Both the position numbers and the translations under genes were made by a program. From positions 2,604,001-2,668,000 of the forward strand of contig NZ_CP073714.1 in the NCBI RefSeq assembly GCF_023101145.1: a DNA stretch of 64,000 bases, read 5' to 3'. This document shows, one piece after another, positions 55,153-64,000 of this stretch. How positions within the stretch are numbered: position 1 is the first letter of the stretch; each line of letters starts with the position of its first letter. The notes beneath the pieces are model-generated. The model saw only the letters and a list, made by a program, of their open reading frames with translations, did no database searches and was not told where the DNA came from. The stretch is from Paenibacillus pabuli. Lineage in GTDB: Bacteria > Bacillota > Bacilli > Paenibacillales > Paenibacillaceae.

Positions 55153-55975
55153 AGCTAAAGCAAAACGGATTTTCACTTACGTCTTCCTATCCATCGTCGC
55201 CTTTGTATCCATTTTTCCATTTTTCTGGATGTTGGTCAGCTCTACAAATGCATCTGTCGATGTTACCAAAGGTAGATTGCTGCCAGGTTCGGCATTCCTT
55301 GATAACTTCAACAAATTGATTGACTCGACCAATCTGGTGCAGGCTCTGGGGAACTCGGCTATTATCTCCGTTGTCTCAACGGTTCTGGCTCTGCTGATTG
55401 GTTCGATGGCAGGTTATGGCTTTGAGGTATATCGTACGAAATCTCGTGATGTTGTGTTCAACATCTTGTTGTTATCCATGATGATTCCGTTTGCAGCAAT
55501 TATGGTGCCTCTGTACCGTATGTTTGCAACGATCTCAAGTGTTACACCAGTCATCGGGATCAACACCATGGCATCCGTCATTTTACCAACCATTACGACA
55601 GCGTTTCTGATTTTCTTCTTCCGTCAGAACACCAAAATGTTCCCTAAAGATCTTCTGGAAGCTGGACGTATTGATGGACTGAGCGAGCTGGGGATCTTCC
55701 TGAAGATTTACATGCCAACGATGAAAACAACATATGCAGCAGCAGCGATTATCACATTCATGAGCAGCTGGAACAACTATCTGTGGCCGCTGATTGTATT
55801 GCAAACGCCTGACCAACAAACGATTCCGCTGCTGATCTCGAATCTCGGTTCGGGATACGCTCCAGATTATGGCGTAATTATGACAGCGATCGTTATTGCC
55901 ACGCTGCCGACAGCAATCGTATTCTTCATCATGCAGAAACATTTTGTCGCCGGAATGGTTGGTTCTGTGAAATAA
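55145..55975 (+). CDS. Sugar ABC permease, MalG/UgpE type
   Basis: 276 residues, six helices, EAA loop LLEAGRIDGLSELGIFLKIYMPTMK. ATG 55145 follows AGGTGATAATAAAA; the longer GTG start at 55133 lies too close to that site. No ATPase gene follows, so a shared MsmX-type ATPase from elsewhere must power this importer, as is usual in Bacillales. Confidence 0.92.
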   Translation: MAKAKAKRIFTYVFLSIVAFVSIFPFFWMLVSSTNASVDVTKGRLLPGSAFLDNFNKLIDSTNLVQALGNSAIISVVSTVLALLIGSMAGYGFEVYRTKSRDVVFNILLLSMMIPFAAIMVPLYRMFATISSVTPVIGINTMASVILPTITTAFLIFFFRQNTKMFPKDLLEAGRIDGLSELGIFLKIYMPTMKTTYAAAAIITFMSSWNNYLWPLIVLQTPDQQTIPLLISNLGSGYAPDYGVIMTAIVIATLPTAIVFFIMQKHFVAGMVGSVK

Positions 55976-56005
55976 AGGTATAACATTCATTCCCGTATGA
56001 TAGTG

Positions 56006-56027
56006 GAGGCCGCCGCAGGCGTGCCTC
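56006..56027 (+). terminator. Short hairpin between permease and GH2 genes
   Basis: GAGGC/GCCTC outer stem with GCC/GGC inner pairs, followed by TGCCTTTCTGTTT. It may give partial termination before lacZ. Confidence 0.4.
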
Positions 56028-56095
56028 TGCCTTTCTGTTTGTCAAGGATTGATTGTGGTTTTTGGAAAAGGAAAACAAGATTCTGTACTGAATAA

Positions 56096-59185
<3,090 letters not shown>

Positions 59186-59261
59186 GAGAAAGGTTAATAA
59201 AACTTGGTGCACAGTCTTATATATCAAGTCTGTAAGCCATAGTTTGTAGCAAAAGCTGAAG

Positions 59262-59300
59262 CAGAGGTTACTCGATGAAGAGGGCCTCTGTTTTGTTTTA
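59262..59300 (+). terminator. Terminator after lacZ
   Basis: CAGAGG (59262-59267) pairs with CCTCTG (59285-59290), followed by TTTTGTTTTATTTT. Short stem but strong T tract. Confidence 0.55.
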
Positions 59301-59418
59301 TTTTGAATAAAGGAGAGAGTAGAAGAGTGAAGCAGGCAGCGGAGTCTATGTATGGTTGAAACCGTTCTCGTTCGGTTCTCGTAATGTACAGAAACAAAGA
59401 GATGAGGGAGGGGACAGG

Positions 59419-59724
59419 ATGAGCAGAAAGGCAAAAACAGGGATGTGGCTCACGGTGCTGGCTGTTATGGGCATTATTGTTGGATCATTTATCTGGTATT
59501 TCAACACCGCTTCTGGAGAGCGTGCACTCAAAACGATGCGGTCCAACAACTCCGGTGGTCTGGAGCGTGTGGTGAAGGTGTACAGCAGCTCAGGTGAGCT
59601 GATCCAGACCTATGAAGGCAAGATCGATGTGCAGGATACCGAGTATGGCAACAAGGTACTTTTTGACCTGAACGGCAAACGTATTGTGATCTATAATGCA
59701 ACGGTTGTAACGGAAGAGAAGTAA
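59419..59724 (+). CDS. Small membrane-anchored hypothetical protein
   Basis: 101 residues: basic start, one helix (about 9-30), then a soluble beta-rich tail (VVKVYSSSGELIQTYEGKIDVQDTEYGNKVLFDL). It looks like a small extracytoplasmic domain held by an N-terminal anchor. ATG 59419 lies behind GGGAGGGGAC. I do not recognise the family. Confidence 0.65.
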   Translation: MSRKAKTGMWLTVLAVMGIIVGSFIWYFNTASGERALKTMRSNNSGGLERVVKVYSSSGELIQTYEGKIDVQDTEYGNKVLFDLNGKRIVIYNATVVTEEK

Positions 59725-59863
59725 AGCAGTGAAGAGAATTGAGAGATAGATGCAAAGTGACGAGTGTTCGGGCGGTCCAGAGCAAGGCCAACCAGCTTGA
59801 GGAGACATATCTCTACTTCTGTAGTAAAATTAAGGAAAAAGATTGAGAAGTGAGTGATACAGA

Positions 59864-60154
59864 ATGATGATTTTCATGGTTGCTCTCGCAATATTAGGCA
59901 TGTTTGCTTTTTATAGTTTGCTTGCTTATTTTTTAATCCGTCTGATATCAAAAAAAGGGTTTAAAGTGACGTTGACGAAATACGAAATTTTAGAAATTAT
60001 GACTTGGCTTGCTTTGATATTTATTGTATTTTATAGCATTAAATCGTGGTCATCTTTTACAATCTTACCGGCTGTCTTACTTGTCATAACATTAAAAAAT
60101 ATGCGCATTTCAAATCGGAAGCACAGAGAACGCATTAAACGGGAATTAGCTTGA
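59864..60154 (+). CDS. Small hypothetical membrane protein
   Basis: 96 residues with three hydrophobic helices (about 3-28, 44-60, 66-80) and a very basic tail (SNRKHRERIKRELA). GAGAAGTGAGTG is upstream. It is clearly more AT-rich than its neighbours, which hints at a different history. No family recognised. Confidence 0.6.
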   Translation: MMIFMVALAILGMFAFYSLLAYFLIRLISKKGFKVTLTKYEILEIMTWLALIFIVFYSIKSWSSFTILPAVLLVITLKNMRISNRKHRERIKRELA

Positions 60155-60176
60155 ATTGTCGTGGATAAGGAGGGCC

Positions 60177-60620
60177 ATGCCTGTGATTCTGGGCAAAACA
60201 ACAGATACGTCAGGACTGACCAAGGTAGCAGAGCTATCAGATGAATTACAGCCTGTTTTTGAAAGAGCGGCCGAGAAGTATGCTTTGTGTGATATTGAAC
60301 TGTACTTTGTATTCCGCTGCCTGCCTGATGAATACGGACGCAAATCCAGCGTCAGGCATGTGAAGGCGGAGAAGGTCATCTATTTTGATCAAACGGTGAG
60401 TGAAGACCGGTACAAGAACTGGAGCGTAAGCAAACAGCGACATGCCTTAAGCCATGCGTTTTATACATGTTTGAGTGAAAATATGAAGAAGTACAAGATA
60501 GAGCATTTGAATACTAAGGAATTTATTGCTGATATGGGTGTTTGGCTCAAGGAGATTGGATGGTTGCAGACGGAAGAAGAAGCTGAGCAGGGTGAGTTGG
60601 ACGAGAAGTATGGACCTTGA
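60177..60620 (+). CDS. Hypothetical protein
   Basis: 147 residues, soluble, acidic C-terminus (EEEAEQGELDEKYGP). I chose ATG 60177 because AAGGAGGGCC precedes it. The middle reads FRCLPDEYGRKSSVRHVKAEKVIYFDQTVSEDRYKNWS. I recognise no domain. It lies 22 bp after the small membrane protein. Confidence 0.6.
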   Translation: MPVILGKTTDTSGLTKVAELSDELQPVFERAAEKYALCDIELYFVFRCLPDEYGRKSSVRHVKAEKVIYFDQTVSEDRYKNWSVSKQRHALSHAFYTCLSENMKKYKIEHLNTKEFIADMGVWLKEIGWLQTEEEAEQGELDEKYGP

Positions 60621-60851
60621 ACATCTGTATTGTGGAAATCGGGCGAGAATGAAACGCACAGCTACCCATGAGGTATGTGATTGGGGGGTTACTCTTCTCG
60701 TTTTTCGATTTTCAAAATGGAACAATGCAACGAATACATATGAGAGTTAATCTCTTGGCTGTACGAATAGACAAATTGGAGCATTTCTAAACAAGAAGAT
60801 ATTCAGGGGTTCTTTTACACTGTAGGAGAAAGGAGATGAGAGTTTCTGGAG

Positions 60852-61724
60852 ATGTTTAAACTGCTTGGCCAGTCCATTGATTACATGGAACAACATCTGC
60901 ACTTGCCGATTGAGATTGAGGACATTGCTAATGCAGCTATGAGTTCGAAATACCATTTTCAGCGAATGTTTCATGCAGTAACTGGTGTTACCGTGACCCA
61001 ATACGTGAGAAATAGGCGGCTTACGCTTGCGGCACAGGATTTAGTGGGAACGAATTGTAAAGTCATTGATGCTGCGCTGAAGTACGGTTATGACAGCCCG
61101 GCGGCTTTTACGAAAGCATTTCAAAGAATGCACGGGGTAACACCGCTTGAAGCCAAGAAAATGAATGTGAAACTTAAAGCTTTCCCTCGAATCTCCTTTC
61201 AAATCCAGATTAGAGGGGAAACAGAGATGAATTATCGAATGGTTGAGGAAAAAGGCTCTACTGTATGTGGAAAAAGTGTTATCGTCCATGAGGATGCGTA
61301 CAAAGAGATACCTGTATTTGTGGAGGAAATTTGGAAAGATGGTACTCATGATCAGATTAACGAGCTTGTAGGGAGACAGGCTGGCGCATTGCTGTATGGT
61401 TATCATTTTGACTTTGATGAGGATGGTTCAAAACGTTATTTAATGGGAGCAGAATTGCCAGATGGTATTCAGGTCCCTGATGGATTTACCGTTCTTCATT
61501 TACCTGGTCAAACTTATGCGGTCTTTGACAGTCGCGGGACGATGACTGAAGATGTTGATATTGATTTAAGTATAATGAATATCTGGAAACGTATCTACAC
61601 CGAGTGGTTTCCGTCAACGAGTTTTGAACAAGCGGAAGGACCATGTATCGAGAAATATGAATGGGTTGATGATCAGCAGCAAGATTTCATCACTGAAGTG
61701 TGGATTCCAGTTCGTAAAAAGTAG
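60852..61724 (+). CDS. AraC-type regulator with GyrI-like effector domain
   Basis: 290 residues. The AraC double HTH is at the N-terminus (EIEDIANAAMSSKYHFQRMFHAVTG, CKVIDAALKYGYDSPAAFTKAFQRMHGVTPLEAKK), followed by a GyrI/Rob-like small-molecule domain (about 115-290; VCGKSVIVHEDAYKEIPVFVEEIW, GFTVLHLPGQTYAVFDSRG, CIEKYEWVDD). This order resembles E. coli Rob, Bacillus YdeE and related regulators of drug response. No target operon is adjacent. Confidence 0.88.
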   Translation: MFKLLGQSIDYMEQHLHLPIEIEDIANAAMSSKYHFQRMFHAVTGVTVTQYVRNRRLTLAAQDLVGTNCKVIDAALKYGYDSPAAFTKAFQRMHGVTPLEAKKMNVKLKAFPRISFQIQIRGETEMNYRMVEEKGSTVCGKSVIVHEDAYKEIPVFVEEIWKDGTHDQINELVGRQAGALLYGYHFDFDEDGSKRYLMGAELPDGIQVPDGFTVLHLPGQTYAVFDSRGTMTEDVDIDLSIMNIWKRIYTEWFPSTSFEQAEGPCIEKYEWVDDQQQDFITEVWIPVRKK

Positions 61725-62052
61725 ATCATATTAAATGATTCAGGAATTGATCAGCAACCAACGTTCCAACAACAAAAATAGGCCCTCTTTCGAGGGCCTA
61801 TCTTTCATGGGAGAGGAGAAACCGGACGAAGAGCTTATGGGGAAACGTAAGTCTTCTCCGCGGTTGTCTACGACACTTGTGATGTCGATAATTATAGAAT
61901 CGCCCGATTGTTTCCTTTTTATACATATCCGTCAACAATTACGTCATCAATTTTCTTGAGCAAAGTCAGACGGACTGTTTTTCAAACTGAACCTGATTGT
62001 GGTACGATAGCTTTATCAATAAACTTACATAGAGAGAAAAGGTGACTCATCA
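61725..62052. other. Gap between AraC-GyrI gene and rsmD
   Basis: It holds a terminator at 61778-61805 (ATAGGCCCTC/GAGGGCCTAT, tetraloop TTTC, short T run) and, near the right end, an extended -10 promoter candidate for rsmD (TGG-TACGAT ending 62008). Small frames here have no ribosome sites and are not supported. Confidence 0.55.
61778..61805 (+). terminator. Intrinsic terminator after the AraC-GyrI gene
   Basis: Perfect 10-bp stem (61778-61787, 61792-61801) with a TTTC tetraloop; tail CTTTC. Confidence 0.7.
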
Positions 62053-62664
62053 GTGAGAGTGGTATCTGGGAGTGCGAAAGGCAGACCGCTGAAGGCTGTT
62101 CCTGGCACAGGGACGCGGCCGACCACCGACAAGGTGAAGGAAGCGTTGTTTAGTATGATTGGCCCGTATTTTGAGGGCGGTACAGCATTGGATCTGTTTG
62201 CAGGCAGTGGAGGTCTCGGTATTGAGGCGCTGAGCCGCGGCATGGACAAGGCTGTTTTTGTTGACTTGGAATCGAAAAGTATTGAAGTGATCCGTGCAAA
62301 TCTGAAGGCAACCAGGCTGGAAGATCAAGCGGCCATATACCGGAATGATGCCAGTCGTGCATTGAAGGCGCTCGCCAAGCGAAGCACACAATTTGATCTC
62401 GTATTTCTGGATCCGCCCTACCGTATGAAAAATGGGGACGAGTTAATGCTTACAATGCACGAACTGGATCTGCTTGAACCGGAAGCGACCATTGTGCTTG
62501 AATATGAATCTAAACATAGTTACCCTGAGCAATTCGGCCCGTTTGAACAAACGCGCAAGGCATTGTATGGGGAGACGGCTGTATCCATCTATCATTATGC
62601 ACCTGCTGCAACAACAGAAGATGGAGAACCTAGCACAGCGGAAGAGGAGGCTCCTCATGAGTGA
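62053..62664 (+). CDS. rsmD: 16S rRNA (guanine966-N2)-methyltransferase
   Basis: 203 residues. The start RVVSGSAKGRPLKAVPGTGTRPTTDKVKEALFSMI is the RsmD signature; LDLFAGSGGLGIEALSRG binds S-adenosylmethionine, and LDPPY is the catalytic NPPY-like motif of N2-guanine methylases. It methylates G966 (E. coli numbering) in the small ribosomal subunit. GTG start after AAAAGGTGACTC. It overlaps coaD by eight bases, the conserved ylbH-coaD pairing of Bacillales. Confidence 0.95.
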   Translation: MRVVSGSAKGRPLKAVPGTGTRPTTDKVKEALFSMIGPYFEGGTALDLFAGSGGLGIEALSRGMDKAVFVDLESKSIEVIRANLKATRLEDQAAIYRNDASRALKALAKRSTQFDLVFLDPPYRMKNGDELMLTMHELDLLEPEATIVLEYESKHSYPEQFGPFEQTRKALYGETAVSIYHYAPAATTEDGEPSTAEEEAPHE

Positions 62665-63172
62665 AATGATACATCGTCAGGAACGAATTGCCGTATATCC
62701 AGGGAGTTTTGATCCGGTAACCATGGGCCATCTGGATATTATTGCCCGCGCGTCAAAGCAGTTTGATCGCGTCATCGTGGCTGTATTGAATAATATGAGC
62801 AAAAATCCATTGTTTACGGTGGAAGAACGCAAGAGTCTTATTACGGAAGTCACGAGTCATCTGCCTAATGTGGAAGTGGACAGCTTCCGTGACCTGACGG
62901 CTAATTATGTACGGCAAAAAGATGCTCAGGTCATTGTCCGCGGGATCCGCTCGGTGACGGACTTTGAATATGAGCTTCAGCTGGCTTCAACGAACAGTAA
63001 GTTAAATCCGGATGCGGAAACCATCTTTATGATGACCAATCCGAAATATTCTTATCTGAGTTCCAGCATTGTCAAAGAAATTGCCCACTACCACGGAGAT
63101 GTCACCGATCTGGTCTCACCTGAAGTGGAAGCTGCGCTGCGTCAGAAAATTAGCGAGAAAACCGGCGATTAA
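62657..63172 (+). CDS. coaD: Phosphopantetheine adenylyltransferase
   Basis: 171 residues. AVYPGSFDPVTMGHLDII carries the (T/H)xGH nucleotidyltransferase motif, followed by VRGIRSVTDFEYELQLA and YLSSSIVKEIA (the ISSTxxR-like motif). It makes dephospho-CoA from phosphopantetheine and ATP. I chose ATG 62657 behind AGGAGG; a longer frame upstream is an overlap artefact. It converges with ylbJ, the 3' ends overlapping by about 23 bp. Confidence 0.95.
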   Translation: MSEMIHRQERIAVYPGSFDPVTMGHLDIIARASKQFDRVIVAVLNNMSKNPLFTVEERKSLITEVTSHLPNVEVDSFRDLTANYVRQKDAQVIVRGIRSVTDFEYELQLASTNSKLNPDAETIFMMTNPKYSYLSSSIVKEIAHYHGDVTDLVSPEVEAALRQKISEKTGD

Positions 63173-64000
63173 ACCAGAAGGTCAGCCCGGACAGGCTGAT
63201 CATGACGGTGAGCAGCATTGCCAGACCGATACAGGCAGTAGGGAAACCACTCCAGACTGCTTCGATGATATCGGAGGTGTTCATGCCTGCCAGGGACTGC
63301 TTGGTTAAGAAGGGTGCCCAACCATTGTCCGGATTTGTCTGAAACGTGGCCAAGACCTCGGAGCTGTAACGGCTGAATGGCAGCCACAGCAGCAAGCTAA
63401 TGAAAAATGCAACCAATGCATGAAGAATCCGGATCCCGGCAAAATACAACATGGACGTTGTGGTAAGCCCCGCAGCTTTCAGCACGGCCGAGATTTGCAG
63501 ATGAGAGGAAAGACCTCCCCAACCGAGGACAGCTGCAAGCAAAGATATTAGCAGAACAGGTGTCAGTGAGCTCTGACTCAGGTGATACGTTCCCAGATGG
63601 AGCTCCAGCAGTGAGGGCCAAAAAGCAACTGAAGTACCGGGGGTGATATAGAGGGTGAGCAGCCGAACAAACACGGCAAACACAATCATATATCCTCCGG
63701 TCATCATTAAAGTTTGTACAGCTTGGGAGACCGTGTCACCAAGCAATTTGCCGAATCCGCGCCCATCACGTTCCTGCGCTTCGCGGGCTGCAAGCATCAT
63801 TTGCGACCATAGGCTGCGCTTTTTGAGTGAAGCAGCGTGGCTCGCAGATGTGAGTTTTTTTGGTTCGGAAACAACCTTATTACGTTCCAAATCAGCGGAT
63901 GAAATGGCGATTCGGGTACTTTTTGATTTCGTAGGCAGAAGACGTACTCCGATCATGTTGGCGATCCAGCCACTAACCCAGTGAACGATCAGAAGGAAAT
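63150..64000 (-). CDS. ylbJ: Sporulation integral membrane protein YlbJ (C-terminal part, cut by edge)
   Basis: The frame is open to base 64000 on the minus strand; about 283 C-terminal residues are visible. NMIGVRLLPT, GDTVSQAVQTLMMTGGYMIVFAVFVRLL, AAVLGWGGLSSHLQISAVL and a terminal membrane helix match YlbJ, a nucleoside-transporter-like membrane protein needed for spore cortex formation in Bacillus. Position next to rsmD-coaD agrees, although here it is convergent rather than co-directional in my reading. The N-terminal third is outside the window. Confidence 0.85.
   Translation of the reverse strand, partial: FLLIVHWVSGWIANMIGVRLLPTKSKSTRIAISSADLERNKVVSEPKKLTSASHAASLKKRSLWSQMMLAAREAQERDGRGFGKLLGDTVSQAVQTLMMTGGYMIVFAVFVRLLTLYITPGTSVAFWPSLLELHLGTYHLSQSSLTPVLLISLLAAVLGWGGLSSHLQISAVLKAAGLTTTSMLYFAGIRILHALVAFFISLLLWLPFSRYSSEVLATFQTNPDNGWAPFLTKQSLAGMNTSDIIEAVWSGFPTACIGLAMLLTVMISLSGLTFWFNRRFSR

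Noticed and set aside
62474..62656. N-terminal extension of coaD
   Set aside because: The frame overlaps rsmD out of phase; AGGAGG and the family's N-terminus place the start at 62657.

Overview
The window looks like a chromosomal segment of a Gram-positive endospore former, most probably a Paenibacillus. The pointers are a GerA/GerC/GerB germinant-receptor operon, the rsmD-coaD-ylbJ neighbourhood known from Bacillus, YesN/YesM-type two-component proteins, a GH74 xyloglucanase with X2 and CBM3 modules, AGGAGG-type ribosome binding sites and sigma-A and CcpA (cre)-like sites. No rRNA, tRNA, CRISPR array or prophage was seen. One IS3-family element is present. The genus call is inference from gene content.

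Layout. 1-2140: end of an MFS gene, then a leftward MarR-MFS efflux pair with a clear promoter and operator. 2439-6904: fucU, then a leftward four-gene spore germination operon (gerA, gerC, a 68-aa membrane protein, gerB). 7109-8280: GNAT and TraX-like genes. 8387-13907: a leftward methyl-accepting chemotaxis gene followed by a one-module NRPS-like gene (half C domain, A, PCP, reductase). 14515-16285: rpiA, GNAT, MarR. 16542-19351: a B12-binding protein with a CarH-like light-sensor motif, translationally coupled to a soluble hybrid histidine kinase. 19430-23153: housekeeping or unknown genes (hydrolase, zinc-ribbon membrane protein, methyltransferase, BadF-type sugar kinase, GNAT). 23363-26985: MarR-MMPL export operon whose terminator loop is interrupted by an IS150-like element (27018-28282). 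28452-33156: SGNH hydrolase, APH-type kinase, TPR protein and an EF-G-like GTPase of the TetM family.

33293-59185 is largely given to plant polysaccharide use: uxaB-uxaA for galacturonate with a divergent AraC regulator; a GH42 beta-galactosidase with a divergent AraC regulator; a hydrolase, Axe2-like acetylxylan esterase and SMP-30 lactonase run; a secreted GH74-X2-CBM3 xyloglucanase; a YesN/YesM two-component system; a sugar ABC importer without its own ATPase; and a GH2 beta-galactosidase. The likely logic is extracellular cutting of xyloglucan, import of oligosaccharides, then intracellular deacetylation and removal of galactose. Candidate cre sites precede several of these units. The right end (59419-64000) holds small unknown genes, an AraC-GyrI regulator and rsmD-coaD, with ylbJ running off the window.

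The most interesting points are the B12 photoreceptor-like protein coupled to a cytosolic hybrid kinase, the IS inserted exactly in a terminator tetraloop, the chemoreceptor-NRPS gene pair, and a TetM-family GTPase that lacks the known tetracycline-release loop.
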